A stretch of DNA of 64,000 bases, from positions 30,544-94,543 of the forward strand of contig JAFEBL010000020.1 in assembly GCA_018242665.1 (NCBI GenBank), in the 5' to 3' direction. The notes beneath the pieces are model-generated. The model searched no databases and had not been told where the DNA came from. It saw nothing but the letters and a program-made list of their open reading frames with translations. The stretch comes from Nitrospira sp. (GTDB taxonomy: Bacteria > Nitrospirota > Nitrospiria > Nitrospirales > Nitrospiraceae). Below, piece after piece: positions 36,464-46,386 of this stretch (positions are counted from its first letter, which is position 1; each line of letters starts with the position of its first letter). Made by a program: the position numbers and the translations under genes.

Positions 36464-37984
36464 TTAGAGACGGTACAAGTCCCCATACTTTTTCTCCAGA
36501 TAACGCAAGAAAGGCTCCGGAGTGACCCCGCTGCCCGTAACGCGGCGGGCAAGGTGGTCGGGGGTGAACATGCGTCCCCAACGATGAATTTTTTGCTCAA
36601 GCCAGCGCCGGAGCGGGAGAAGCTGCCCTGCCGCAATCTCTTCTTCCAGTTGAGGCAGTTCCAGCTTGGCCTGCTCGAAAAACTGCACTGAATAGAGGTT
36701 CCCCAATGTATAGGTGGGGAAATACCCGAATGCCCCCATTGACCAATGCACATCCTGCAGGACGCCTTCGGCATCTCGTTCCGGCACGATTCCCAAATAG
36801 GACTGCATTTTTTCGTTCCAGAGGCCAGGTAAATCATCAGGTTGCGCACGCTGTTCAATCAAAGCCTGTTCGATTTCCACGCGCAGCATGATGTGCAAGT
36901 TATACGTCAATTCATCGGCCTCGACGCGAATCAGAGAAGGGGTGGCTCGGTTGATGGCCGCATAGAACTGATCAAGGGGCACGCCTCCCAATTCGGGGGA
37001 AAATGTCTGTTGGAGAATCGGATAAAAACAGTGCCAAAAGGCGTGTGATCTGCCCACGCAGTTTTCCCAGAGACGGGACTGGCTTTCATGGAAACCGAGC
37101 GAGACGGACTCTCCGAGGGGCGAGCCGTAATAGCGAGGATCCAGGCCTTGGTCGTACAAACCATGTCCGCCTTCATGAATGCAGCTGAATAGACATGACG
37201 GCAAATCGTGTTCGAAGACTCGGGTGGTGACGCGGACGTCAGATGGATGAAAGGAGGTGGTAAAGGGATGGGCAGAGAGGTCAAGCCGGCCACGCTCGAA
37301 ATCATATCCCATGGCGACGAGGACAAGTCGCCCGAACTCGATTTGCCTGGCCTGATCGAAACGTTGATGGAGGCAGCTGTTGTCGATGGTCACCGTGCTG
37401 GCTTGTACCTTCTTCAGGAGCGGTACCAGCCGTGCTCGCAATTCGGTCAACAAAGGCGTCAGTTGTGCGATCGTCGCGCCCGGCTCGTAGGTGTCTAGGA
37501 GTGCGTCATAGGGAGAGTCTCGATATCCGAGGTATTCGGCTTCTTCGCGTTTCAGGTTGATGATTGTTCTCAGGGAGGGTAAGAATTTGGAGAAACGACT
37601 CTCTTCTCGTGCCGCGACCCAAGCCTGTTGGGCCAACGAACATTCGCGGCTCAGCCGGACGACAAAAGCGGAAGGGAGCTTTTTGGCTCGACTGAAGTCC
37701 CGCCAGGTTTCACGTAACAAGGAACGCGAGGGTTCATCCCAGCCCTCGGCGGCCTGGCCAGTGGCAGGGTCGACCCAGCCGGCGAGGAGCGTGTCGACCT
37801 CGGGTGACACAAATTTCTCGTGCGCGAGGCCCTCCAGCGTGGCAATCTGTTCGGCACGTGCCGTTCCGCCTCCGGCAGGCATGTAGGTTTCCTGGTCCCA
37901 CGAGAGGACTGAGGCCGCGCTCTGGATACGGCGGATTTCAAGGAGGCGCTGGGTCAACGGTTCCAATGTTGCCAAAGTCTTCAC
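36464..37984 (-). CDS. Carboxypeptidase Taq-type metallopeptidase (family M32)
   Basis: Zinc-dependent carboxypeptidase, 506 residues from the GTG at 37984, with AGAGG 9 bases upstream; the frame extends to 38047. Family length is about 500. Zinc motif HEGGH in CIHEGGHGLYDQGLDPRYYG with the downstream Glu in SLGFHESQSRLWEN, and the N-terminal ILSWDQ-like VLSWDQETYMPAGG. Cytoplasmic, broad-specificity peptide recycling. Divergently transcribed from the O-methyltransferase gene. Confidence 0.94.
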   Translation of the reverse strand: MKTLATLEPLTQRLLEIRRIQSAASVLSWDQETYMPAGGGTARAEQIATLEGLAHEKFVSPEVDTLLAGWVDPATGQAAEGWDEPSRSLLRETWRDFSRAKKLPSAFVVRLSRECSLAQQAWVAAREESRFSKFLPSLRTIINLKREEAEYLGYRDSPYDALLDTYEPGATIAQLTPLLTELRARLVPLLKKVQASTVTIDNSCLHQRFDQARQIEFGRLVLVAMGYDFERGRLDLSAHPFTTSFHPSDVRVTTRVFEHDLPSCLFSCIHEGGHGLYDQGLDPRYYGSPLGESVSLGFHESQSRLWENCVGRSHAFWHCFYPILQQTFSPELGGVPLDQFYAAINRATPSLIRVEADELTYNLHIMLRVEIEQALIEQRAQPDDLPGLWNEKMQSYLGIVPERDAEGVLQDVHWSMGAFGYFPTYTLGNLYSVQFFEQAKLELPQLEEEIAAGQLLPLRRWLEQKIHRWGRMFTPDHLARRVTGSGVTPEPFLRYLEKKYGDLYRL

Positions 37985-38070
37985 GTGCTGAACCTCTTCT
38001 GTCGGGAATGTCCGTGGTATGATTCGCAACCGGGCGAATTGTCGCACAAGTCTCTCGTGGAGTGAAACTC

Positions 38071-38721
38071 ATGGCTGATCTCGTGTTACCCGACATTGAA
38101 AGCTATGCTGCGGCCTGTTCCCAGCCGGAAACCTCTGTCCGTCAGAAATTGCGGGAGGAAACCGAGCGCACAATGGAGTCTGCGCGGATGCTGGTGGGGC
38201 CGCTTGAAGGCGCATTTCTTCACCTGATGACCCGCCTGGTGCGGGCTGAGCGAGTATTGGAAATCGGCATGTTTACCGGGTATAGCGCGCTGTGTTTTGC
38301 CGAAGCCCTGCCCGAGCAGGGCCGTGTGGTGACGTGTGAGGTAGATGAGGCATCGGCCGCCGTGGCTCGCCGGTTTTTTGCCCAGTCGCCGCATGGACGA
38401 AAAATTGACATTCGCATGGGCCAGGCCCTGGACACCATGGCGAATCTGACCGGGCGCTTCGATGTCATCTTTATCGATGCGGACAAGGTGAACTATGTGC
38501 ATTATTACCGTCGCGCTATGGAGTTGCTGTCACCACGCGGCGTGATCTTGATCGACAACGTGCTATGGGATGGCGATGTCCTGTTGAATCCACCACCGGA
38601 TGACCGTACCGCAGCCATTCAGGAACTCAATCGGATCGTTGCGGCCGATGCGCGTGTGACGGCTGTGCTGGCGACCATTCGCGACGGGATATGGGTGATT
38701 ACCCCACAATCCCGTAATTAG
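38071..38721 (+). CDS. Class I SAM-dependent O-methyltransferase (CCoAMT type)
   Basis: 216 residues from the ATG at 38071 (GGAG 9 bases upstream; an in-frame GTG lies at 38062). SAM-binding motif I is VLEIGMFTGYSALCFAEALP, motif II VVTCEVDEASAAVARRFF, and the metal-binding FDVIFIDADKVNYVHYY and LIDNVLWDGDVL fit the catechol/caffeoyl-CoA O-methyltransferase family. Substrate unknown. Followed 55 bases later by the EamA transporter. Confidence 0.9.
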   Translation: MADLVLPDIESYAAACSQPETSVRQKLREETERTMESARMLVGPLEGAFLHLMTRLVRAERVLEIGMFTGYSALCFAEALPEQGRVVTCEVDEASAAVARRFFAQSPHGRKIDIRMGQALDTMANLTGRFDVIFIDADKVNYVHYYRRAMELLSPRGVILIDNVLWDGDVLLNPPPDDRTAAIQELNRIVAADARVTAVLATIRDGIWVITPQSRN

Positions 38722-38776
38722 CCGGTCGCTGGTATGCCACTGGGTCAGCAAGCAAGCCAAGGGAGACACTCAGCGG

Positions 38777-39688
38777 ATGGATAAACCATCAGCACCGGCC
38801 GCCTATGCAGCCCTCACGACGTCTGCGCTGGTGTGGGGAGGCTCGATCGTTGGGCAGAAGCTTGCGCTCGGGGCATTTTCCGCTGTGGAGACTTCGTTGC
38901 TGCGTGGCCTCGGCGCACTGATGATCCTCATCCCACTCTGGTGGTGGACGGAAGGTGGTCGGACGACCCTGACTGCCCGTGACCTGCAGGTGTTGTCCCT
39001 TCTGGGTCTCGGCGTACTGGGCAACCATCTGCTGACGTTGTTTGGGCTTCGGTATGTCGGTGCAGCCACTGCCGGAGTGATCATCGGTGCGAGCCCCGCT
39101 ATCACGGCGCTGTTATCTTCGCTCCTGGTCCGCGACGTTCCTTTTCAAGCAGTGGCGGGTGGTTGTGCCGTTTCATTCGCCGGTGTGGCGCTGGTTTCCG
39201 GAATCGGGGGAAATGCCCCGGCCGGCGACAATCCCTGGCTCGGTGGCACATTGGTGCTGTTGGGGTTGGTGAGCTGGGCGCTCTATTCGATCGGCGGTCG
39301 GCAGGTCATGGAACGCCTGTCCCCGCTCACAGTCAACTGGACGACGTTGCTCTTGTCCCTGGTACTGCAGGTCCCTTTACTGTGGAGCGACCAGAAACTG
39401 TTAGTCACCGGTACGAGTGTCGTTCCGATGTCCGGGTGGCTGGCGTTAGGATATTTGATCATCTTTGCCACAGCTCTCGGGCAACAGGCCTGGCTATATG
39501 GGGTGCAGGGGGTTGGTCCTTCGAGAGCCGGGGTATTTGTGAATCTCATTCCGGTATCGGCCCTCTTGTTGTCGGCGCTCATACTCGGCGAAGCGATCGG
39601 TGTTCGCGAGGTGACAGGCATTGCTCTCATCCTCGCAGGGGTTTGGTTGGTCGGCAAACAGTCGGCGCAACTCAAGGGGGCGAAATAG
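38777..39688 (+). CDS. EamA-family (DMT) transporter
   Basis: 303 residues with ten predicted transmembrane helices in two EamA repeats (TTSALVWGGSIVGQKLALG... and WLGGTLVLLGLVSWALYSIGGRQVMERL...). Drug/metabolite exporter superfamily; substrate not predictable. AGGGAGA upstream supports the start. Same strand as the methyltransferase and the kinase that follow. Confidence 0.9.
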   Translation: MDKPSAPAAYAALTTSALVWGGSIVGQKLALGAFSAVETSLLRGLGALMILIPLWWWTEGGRTTLTARDLQVLSLLGLGVLGNHLLTLFGLRYVGAATAGVIIGASPAITALLSSLLVRDVPFQAVAGGCAVSFAGVALVSGIGGNAPAGDNPWLGGTLVLLGLVSWALYSIGGRQVMERLSPLTVNWTTLLLSLVLQVPLLWSDQKLLVTGTSVVPMSGWLALGYLIIFATALGQQAWLYGVQGVGPSRAGVFVNLIPVSALLLSALILGEAIGVREVTGIALILAGVWLVGKQSAQLKGAK

Positions 39689-39727
39689 TTCCCATCTGCG
39701 GTGTCCTCCGTGATCCGAAGGAGTCAG

Positions 39728-41272
39728 ATGAGCAGCGACATCGACGGCTTTGGCGACGCTGGGTTGAGCAGGGTTGCCGTTATTTCAACAAGGTCCGACG
39801 GGATCATTACCGGTTTCAGTCAGGCTGCCGAACGCTTGCTTGGCGTGAGCGCGGAGAAAGTCGTTGGTCATCTCACGCCGGCTGCGTTTCACGATCCTCT
39901 GGAGTTGGAGGCACGGCGACGCATCATCGCGGCTCAAGGTGGACCAGAGAATGAGGGCCTGTTTGGAGTATTGGTAGGACTGGTCCACGTCGGGCAGATG
40001 CTGGAGGAGGAGTGGACGTATCTCGATGGGAGTGGATGCCGCATCCCAGTGCGTCTGTTCGTGAATGCGCTGCCGGACGAACATGGAGATATCGTGGGCT
40101 ATTGTCTTGTCGTCAAGGATCGTCGCGAACAATTGCAGGCAGAGGCATTGCTTCGACGGCAGGCGAAATTGCTCGATTTGGCCAACGACGCGATTCTGGT
40201 TCGAGACCTGGTGAATGATACCATTACGTATTGGAATGACGGTGCGATGCGGTTGTATGGATGGAGGCCTGAGGAGGCGTTGGGGGCGTACATCCATGAG
40301 TTCTTAAGTACGATTTTTCCGCGCCCCCTGGAAGAGATCAAGCGGGAGTTCTTGCAAGAGGGGTTCTGGCGGGGAGAATTGGTTCATACAACCCGTGCAG
40401 GACGGACCATTACCGTATCGAGCCGCTGGACCCTCCTACACGATTCATCTGGAACCCCGAGCGGAAGTCTCGAGCTGAATACCGACATCACCGAACAGAA
40501 GCGGACGCAGGAGGCCTTGCGGAACGCACATGAGCAGTTGGAGGTGCGGGTCCTAGAACGGACGGCGGCCTTGCGCGAAGCCAACGAACGATTGCGCGTG
40601 CTGTCTCGCCGGCTGATGGAAATTCAAGAGTCGGAACGTCGTGCGATTGCCCGTGATTTGCATGATGAAATTGGGCAAGCCCTGACGGCCATCAAGCTCA
40701 ATCTGCGAGAAATCCGTACCTTGCCCAATAGCGAATCCGTTGAAAATCAGATCGTGGATAGCCTGGAGATTCTTGGGCAGGTGTTGCAACATGTCCGCAG
40801 TTTGGCCCTAGATTTACGACCGGCGCTTTTGGACGAGTTGGGTTTGGGCCCGGCTCTCCGATGGTATGTCCGCCGGCAGGCGGAGCGTGCCGGATGGGAC
40901 GCGTTGGTGTCTCCAGAGGGACTCACGGGCCGGCCCTCGCCGGAGGTTGAGATCGCCTGTTTCCGGCTGGCGCAGGAGGCCTTGACCAATGTCGCGCGCC
41001 ACGCGCAGGCAAGCAAGGTGGAAGTGAGATTGGAGCACTCGCCCCAAGCCTTGACATTGGTGATTCGGGACAACGGAGTCGGGTTTGATGTGGAGACGGT
41101 TCGGACAGGCGCCAGGGCCGGCACCAGTGTCGGGTTGTCGGGAATGGAGGAACGGGTTCAACTTGCCGGGGGAAAGGTCACGATTACGTCCGCTCCCGCT
41201 GCAGGGACGGAGATTCGTGCCTCGTTTCCCACCGAGATGGCATCGGAAAGCCGTGGGGAAGCCCTCCCATGA
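39728..41272 (+). CDS. PAS-containing sensor histidine kinase (NarX/DesK class)
   Basis: 514 residues from the ATG at 39728, which follows AAGGAG by 6 bases. No transmembrane segment, so cytoplasmic. Two PAS domains (about 15-135 and 145-265, e.g. RDLVNDTITYWNDGAMRLYGWRPEEALG), a coiled coil, then HisKA_3 with phospho-acceptor His312 in AIARDLHDEIGQALTAIKLNLRE, and an HATPase with ALTNVARHAQASKVEVRLEH and DNGVGFDVE. The stop overlaps the start of the response regulator gene, its cognate partner. Confidence 0.94.
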   Translation: MSSDIDGFGDAGLSRVAVISTRSDGIITGFSQAAERLLGVSAEKVVGHLTPAAFHDPLELEARRRIIAAQGGPENEGLFGVLVGLVHVGQMLEEEWTYLDGSGCRIPVRLFVNALPDEHGDIVGYCLVVKDRREQLQAEALLRRQAKLLDLANDAILVRDLVNDTITYWNDGAMRLYGWRPEEALGAYIHEFLSTIFPRPLEEIKREFLQEGFWRGELVHTTRAGRTITVSSRWTLLHDSSGTPSGSLELNTDITEQKRTQEALRNAHEQLEVRVLERTAALREANERLRVLSRRLMEIQESERRAIARDLHDEIGQALTAIKLNLREIRTLPNSESVENQIVDSLEILGQVLQHVRSLALDLRPALLDELGLGPALRWYVRRQAERAGWDALVSPEGLTGRPSPEVEIACFRLAQEALTNVARHAQASKVEVRLEHSPQALTLVIRDNGVGFDVETVRTGARAGTSVGLSGMEERVQLAGGKVTITSAPAAGTEIRASFPTEMASESRGEALP

Positions 41273-41922
41273 ACAAGATCCGCGTACTACTGGCTGAGGA
41301 TCATACGTTGGTGCGAGCCGGATTTCGGGCATTGCTGGAGAAGCTGGACAAAGTTGAGGTTATCGGCGAGGTGAGTGATGGCCGAGAGGCGGTGAGGGTT
41401 GCGAAGGATCTGAAGCCTGATGTGGTCCTGATGGATATCGCGATGTCGGGGATGAATGGGCTGGAGGCGACCAGTCGTATGCGGCTGGAATGTCCGACTG
41501 CACGCGTGATCATGCTGACGATGTATACGAATGAAGAGTATCTCAAAGAGGCGTTGCGCGCCGGCGCATCCGGCTACCTGCTGAAGGACGCGGACCGTCA
41601 GGAACTCGAACTCGCTCTCAAGGCGGTGTGTCGAGGAGAAACCTATTTGACCTCCGCCATGGCCAAGTTCACATTGGATGTGTATTCCCGTCAGGGGCAC
41701 GCCGCGATCGGTCCATTGAGCAAACTGACCGGGCGTCAACGGGAAATTCTTCAGTTGATTGCCGAGGGCAGCTCGACAAAGCAGATTGCTCATCGTCTCG
41801 ATCTCAGTGTGAAAACCGTAGAGACGCATCGAGCCCAGCTGATGGAACGATTGGAGATTCACGATGTCCCTGGATTGGTTCGACTAGCCATCAGGACTGG
41901 ACTCGTCGGTGCTGATAAGTAG
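41269..41922 (+). CDS. LuxR/NarL-family response regulator
   Basis: 217 residues. Receiver with VLLAEDHTLVRAGFRALLE, phospho-acceptor Asp56 in DVVLMDIAMSGMNG, and Lys in YLLKDADRQEL; C-terminal LuxR HTH with LTGRQREILQLIAEGSSTKQIAHRLDLSVKTVETHRAQLMERL. Overlaps the kinase gene by four bases, which makes the pair a cognate two-component system. Target genes are unknown; the polysaccharide cluster begins 216 bases downstream. Confidence 0.95.
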   Translation: MNKIRVLLAEDHTLVRAGFRALLEKLDKVEVIGEVSDGREAVRVAKDLKPDVVLMDIAMSGMNGLEATSRMRLECPTARVIMLTMYTNEEYLKEALRAGASGYLLKDADRQELELALKAVCRGETYLTSAMAKFTLDVYSRQGHAAIGPLSKLTGRQREILQLIAEGSSTKQIAHRLDLSVKTVETHRAQLMERLEIHDVPGLVRLAIRTGLVGADK

Positions 41923-42138
41923 CTGAATCAAAAGAGATATATTGCTTGCTTTTCGCGGAGGCTTCTGGTGTTCTTCTCAGGGAAAATGGTTCAATGCCTC
42001 AGGAAATCCCCGATGATGATATTTTCGCTGATATGCTAGTGTGACGCCTTAATACGAGGTGCGTGCCGTGTATCCTTTATTGGCAGAACATTCGCCAATC
42101 CGCCCGTCTCGACTTCCTTCTACCGTACAGGTTTTCTT

Positions 42139-43239
42139 ATGAAGAAACTGCGGATTGCCGTAATCGGAACCGGGGCATTCGCTGAAACCTGCCATGTGCC
42201 CGGGCTCCGGTCCCATCCGCAGGCTGAGGTTGTTGCGTTGTGTGGGAGAGATGTTACGCGGACTCAGGCCATGGCCCAGCGGCTCGGGGTGCCGGAAATC
42301 TCAGTTGAGTACGAGGACCTGTGTGAACGACAGGACATCGATGCGATAACCATCGCCACTCCGAATGTGGTTCATGCGGTTCAGGCCAAAGCGGCCTTTG
42401 CGTCAGGGAAACATGTCTTCTGTGAAAAGCCTCTTGGGATGAATGCGCAGGAGGCGGCGGAAATGCTGCAAGCCGCGGAGGCCGATTGCTTAATCCATCA
42501 GACAGCATTTACCTATCGATATTTGTACGGTGTACAGGAGTTGAAACGGCGAATTCGTCTTGGGGACATCGGTGAACCCTACCATGTGCGGGTGCAGTAT
42601 GCGTCATGGGATGGGGTAAGGCCGGACTCGAAGATTGGGTTTCGGGAGAAGTTGGTATGCGCCGGAGCTGGTGTGTTGTACGACGTTGGGTCGCACCTGT
42701 TCGATCTTGTCGGATTTGTCTTGGGGCCGATCGAGGCGGTTGCCGGCAGCACCGTCATGGTCCCGCGAGAACGAATCGATGCGAAAACTGGTGTGCTGGC
42801 ACAGGTTGAAACGGATGACATTGCATCGGCGTGGTTCGCCTGTCGGGATGGGATTCAGGGGCAACTCTTTGCGAGTCGTGCCACGCCCAATTCCGGAGAC
42901 CGGGCGTACATCGAGGTCGTTGGACGAGAAGGTGCGTTACGAGCGTCCTTGAGTCGCGGGTCCATAGACGTCTTACGCGCGTCCCGCTCGACGTATCCAA
43001 GTTGGACGCTTGTTCCCCTGCCAAGGGAGGCTTCGGATGGCGCCCCTCATTGTCTTGGCTTGATGATGAGGAGTTTTGTAGATGCCTGTTTGCGTGGGCA
43101 CTTGAACCCGGACGTGGATGCGTCATTTTATGATGGTTTGGCTGTTCAGCGCGCGATGGATGCTGTGCAGGAATCTTCATCTCGGCCGAACTGGATTTCG
43201 TTGGAAACCGGCCTGCGTTGCGGTCTTTCGGAGGAGTAG
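42139..43239 (+). CDS. Gfo/Idh/MocA-family oxidoreductase
   Basis: 366 residues. N-terminal Rossmann fold (LRIAVIGTGAFAETCHVPGLRSHP) with AITIATPNVVHAVQAKAAFASGKHVFCEKPLGMN, the catalytic Lys in CEKP, and the C-terminal alpha/beta domain (DVGSHLFDLVGFVLGPIEAV with the conserved GSHxxD). NAD(P)-dependent sugar or nucleotide-sugar dehydrogenase; the substrate is not predictable. It heads the polysaccharide cluster, so a role in making an unusual sugar is likely. Confidence 0.88.
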   Translation: MKKLRIAVIGTGAFAETCHVPGLRSHPQAEVVALCGRDVTRTQAMAQRLGVPEISVEYEDLCERQDIDAITIATPNVVHAVQAKAAFASGKHVFCEKPLGMNAQEAAEMLQAAEADCLIHQTAFTYRYLYGVQELKRRIRLGDIGEPYHVRVQYASWDGVRPDSKIGFREKLVCAGAGVLYDVGSHLFDLVGFVLGPIEAVAGSTVMVPRERIDAKTGVLAQVETDDIASAWFACRDGIQGQLFASRATPNSGDRAYIEVVGREGALRASLSRGSIDVLRASRSTYPSWTLVPLPREASDGAPHCLGLMMRSFVDACLRGHLNPDVDASFYDGLAVQRAMDAVQESSSRPNWISLETGLRCGLSEE

Positions 43240-43412
43240 TTCTGCCGCGTCCTCGTGGGTTCGGCAGGCAGAGCACCGTACGCTCCGCTTGTGTCTGAAG
43301 AATCGAGAGCGTGCAGTTCTTGAAGTCCCTTGAGGTGTGAAGTTGTGGAGGAAGCCATCTTCAACAGGAAGAGGGCGTTGGGGGCACTCACAGACATGGG
43401 GCAAATAACACC

Positions 43413-44687
43413 ATGAGCCACGGTCCATTTGTTCCAACGGAGCAGAGTGTGAGTAAGCCGGCCAGCCAGCCTCTATCCCGTCCGCTCGTGAGCGTGGTAA
43501 TTCCCACCTATAAACGCGCAAAATTGCTTGAGATGGCCATTGTTTCAGCATTCGCACAGGAAAAAGCCGGAGAATTGTTCGATCTGGAAGTGATCGTGGT
43601 CGACGATTGTTCGCCTGACAATACGGCTCAAGTGGCCGCTAAGTTCCCTGCCGTTCACTACGTGAAGTTACCCCAGAACCGAGGGGCCTCCGGTGCGCGG
43701 AATGCGGGGATCAAGCTTGCAAAAGGAAAATACATTGCACTGTTAGACGACGATGATGAGTTTCTTACTCACAAGTTGATGGTGCAAGTGCCACTGCTCG
43801 AGGCCCATCCTGAGATCGGTGTTATTTACGGGCAAAGTGTCGTAACCGGAGGTGAAACACCGCTACTGCTATGGCCGGAATGGGGACCGTCCGGGGATGT
43901 GTTCGAGGAATTCCTCACGAGAACGGATGATTTTTTGCATCCCCCCACGTGGCTGGTGCGACGTGAATTGTTTGAAGCGGCGGGGTTTTTTGACGAAAGC
44001 AAGGCCGGGATGGAGCACTATGACATGGCGCTGAGAATTGCAGCACGTACGCCATGGATGTTTCTGTCAGGGGGGCCGGTGGCTCGAGGCCGATATTCGC
44101 AACAGGGGCTGTGGTACAGCACCATCGCTGATGGGACCAATGAGCAACAGCTCCCCAAGATCGTCGAGGCGGCATTGGCCGGATTGCCGGCCACCACTCA
44201 CGGTGATCAGATTCGCCACAGGGCAAGGGCTGCGGTTTGTGCCAGCATCGCTCATCAGCGTTGGTGGGCGGGCGGTGGATTGGAGCCGACGCGCACGCAC
44301 CTGCTCGCATCACTGCGCGGTACGCCATCCTTTCTGACGGAGCCGGTCGTGATCGATTGGTTGAAACGAGTTGCCTGCGCGCTCGCTACGTCATCCGAAC
44401 ATCCGGTCCAAGCGGTAAAAACCTTCTGGGAGGACATTTCCCGTGCTGTTGCCGGAGCTCCGGTCATTCACCGTGCCTTACTGCGCCGATTGTTGGGCGA
44501 ACTGCTTGCAGCCGCGGCAATCAGTATGAAACAAGGTTCCCCCCGAATGTCTCCATTGGTCGCCCTTAACGCTGTCCTCAATGATCCAGGGTATTGGCTC
44601 CAGCCATCACGTCTTCTCTCCTTCTGCCGCGCGTGGACTCGAGAGCCTTCCTCTTCAAGCGGTCATGACACGGCCTCAGTTTCCTAG
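43413..44687 (+). CDS. Glycosyltransferase family 2
   Basis: 424 residues. GT-A fold at about 25-240: VSVVIPTYKRAKLLEMAIVSA, nucleotide-binding VIVVDDCSPDNTAQVA, and the metal-binding DDDDEF in GKYIALLDDDDEFLTHK. The C-terminal ~180 residues are helical and specific to this subgroup. Cytoplasmic with no membrane anchor. Acceptor and donor unknown. Part of the surface-polysaccharide cluster. Confidence 0.9.
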   Translation: MSHGPFVPTEQSVSKPASQPLSRPLVSVVIPTYKRAKLLEMAIVSAFAQEKAGELFDLEVIVVDDCSPDNTAQVAAKFPAVHYVKLPQNRGASGARNAGIKLAKGKYIALLDDDDEFLTHKLMVQVPLLEAHPEIGVIYGQSVVTGGETPLLLWPEWGPSGDVFEEFLTRTDDFLHPPTWLVRRELFEAAGFFDESKAGMEHYDMALRIAARTPWMFLSGGPVARGRYSQQGLWYSTIADGTNEQQLPKIVEAALAGLPATTHGDQIRHRARAAVCASIAHQRWWAGGGLEPTRTHLLASLRGTPSFLTEPVVIDWLKRVACALATSSEHPVQAVKTFWEDISRAVAGAPVIHRALLRRLLGELLAAAAISMKQGSPRMSPLVALNAVLNDPGYWLQPSRLLSFCRAWTREPSSSSGHDTASVS

Positions 44688-44726
44688 CCCATGTTTCGCC
44701 CGGGGCGCCTGGAGCGTTGACGAGGC

Positions 44727-45602
44727 ATGACACTAAGCATCATCATCCCCTGCCGCAATGCTACGTCCACCATCGCTGAAACGCTTCATGCCTTGGCTAT
44801 GCAAACATGGCCTGCGCCGTGGGAATTGATTGTTTCGGACAATGGCTCCACCGACAATGTGGCTCACGTGCTGGAGCAATGGAAGACCCGGATACCAGTG
44901 ATTCGGCTGGTGGACGCTTCAAGGCGGCGAGGGGCCGCGCATGCAAGAAACGAAGGGGTCAAAGCCGCAAAGGGCGAGTGGATTTTGTTTTGCGACGCAG
45001 ATGATGTCCCAGGCCCAGGGTGGGCGGCTGCGATGGCGACCGCGTTAAACGGGAATGGTTTCATTGCCTCCCGTTTGGAATTTGACGCATTGAATGCCCC
45101 TCGGCTACGGGTCGCGCGAGGCTGTACCCAAGTGGCGGCGCTGCAACGGTTCAACTTTTTGCCGTTTCCGCATGCGGGGGCCGGAACGTTGGGCATCCAT
45201 CGCTTGTTGCATGATGAAATCGGGGGATTTGATGAAGCGATTCCGATCTGCGAGGACATTGATTACTGTATGCGAGTTCAACGGCTAGGCACGGGGTTGA
45301 CATTTGTCCCGGATGCAGTGCTCCATTGCCGTCTTCGGACAAATCGCAAAGGTGTCTATGCCCAGGCGTCGCTCTATGCTGAATATGAAGTGTACTTGTA
45401 TAAGAAATATGGAGCCGGCTCACCGTGGGAGGCCTGGCGCTGGCGCAAATATGTTCAAGTCTGGCGTCAATTGTTCAAGCGAATGCCGGAATTGCTTCGC
45501 ACACCTGAGGGAAAGACGATGATGGCCTGGCGTCTGGGCCGTCAAATGGGACTTTTGAAAGGAAGTCTTCGATTTGGTGTATCTCCCGTCATGGTCGAGT
45601 AA
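44727..45602 (+). CDS. Glycosyltransferase family 2
   Basis: 291 residues. GT-A motifs LSIIIPCRNATSTIAETLHAL, LIVSDNGSTDNVAHVL, and the metal-binding DADD in GEWILFCDADDVPGPGW; later acidic ED motif in CEDIDYCMRVQRLG and a C-terminal helix-rich end. Different from the upstream GT2 and probably adds another residue of the same glycan. The next gene follows 15 bases after the stop. Confidence 0.9.
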   Translation: MTLSIIIPCRNATSTIAETLHALAMQTWPAPWELIVSDNGSTDNVAHVLEQWKTRIPVIRLVDASRRRGAAHARNEGVKAAKGEWILFCDADDVPGPGWAAAMATALNGNGFIASRLEFDALNAPRLRVARGCTQVAALQRFNFLPFPHAGAGTLGIHRLLHDEIGGFDEAIPICEDIDYCMRVQRLGTGLTFVPDAVLHCRLRTNRKGVYAQASLYAEYEVYLYKKYGAGSPWEAWRWRKYVQVWRQLFKRMPELLRTPEGKTMMAWRLGRQMGLLKGSLRFGVSPVMVE

Positions 45603-45617
45603 CATTCGGCAAAGGTC

Positions 45618-46349
45618 ATGAATCCTACATCTGCTCTCGCGGCTTCAGTCAGAAAAGTTTTGGGCAGCCTCAGCCGTGTCGTCACCAGTGAGCCCGTCCT
45701 CGCGTTGACTTTCGATGATGGACCGGATCCTGATAGCACTCCTCGTGTCTTGACCCTCCTTGAACAATACCAGGCACTGGGCACCTTTTTTTTGGTCGGG
45801 CAGGCGGCAGCCGCTCATCCAGACCTGGTCAAGCGCATCGCCTCTGGAGGACATGCGATCGGAAGTCATTCCTGGGATCATCGAGCATTTCCAGAGCTGT
45901 CAAGTCGAGAGCGACGTCGTCAACTTCGTGCCTGTGAACGTGTGCTCCGGCCCTATGGAAGCCGCCTGATGCGCCCTCCCTATGGTGAACAGACTCTCCT
46001 GTCTCGTTTGGAGGCTTTCGCGCTGGGGTATGAAGTTGTGGGGTGGAACTTGAATAGCGGCGACTGGCACGAATCCAACTCTGCCGTGATAAGCAAGTAT
46101 CTTTTGGAGATGATCGAACCCGGTGCTATCGTGCTCTTACACGACACGCTGTTCGACAAGGGGGTGCCGGCTCATGGGACAGATCCAGACCACCAGTCAT
46201 GGACGGACCGTGGAGCCATGTTGTGCGCCCTGAAAACGGTACTCGAGCGTCTGCGGGGGCGCTACAGGTTTGTGACGATACCGGAACTCCTTCATGTGGG
46301 TCGTCCCAGGCGCACGTTTTGGTTCAAGCAATCACTCGCAATGAAGTAG
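45618..46349 (+). CDS. Polysaccharide deacetylase (NodB homology)
   Basis: 243 residues. Carbohydrate esterase 4 motifs: TFDDGPDPDSTPRVLTLLEQ (catalytic base Asp and metal Asp), HSWDHRAFPEL (HxxxH metal site), RPPYGEQTLLSRL and the C-terminal VLLHDTL. There is no signal peptide, so the enzyme should act in the cytoplasm, perhaps on a lipid-linked sugar before export by the adjoining ABC transporter. AAAGG precedes the ATG. Confidence 0.92.
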   Translation: MNPTSALAASVRKVLGSLSRVVTSEPVLALTFDDGPDPDSTPRVLTLLEQYQALGTFFLVGQAAAAHPDLVKRIASGGHAIGSHSWDHRAFPELSSRERRRQLRACERVLRPYGSRLMRPPYGEQTLLSRLEAFALGYEVVGWNLNSGDWHESNSAVISKYLLEMIEPGAIVLLHDTLFDKGVPAHGTDPDHQSWTDRGAMLCALKTVLERLRGRYRFVTIPELLHVGRPRRTFWFKQSLAMK

Positions 46350-46386
46350 GTATGCACCGAACTTTTTGCAGCCACATTCGATAGTC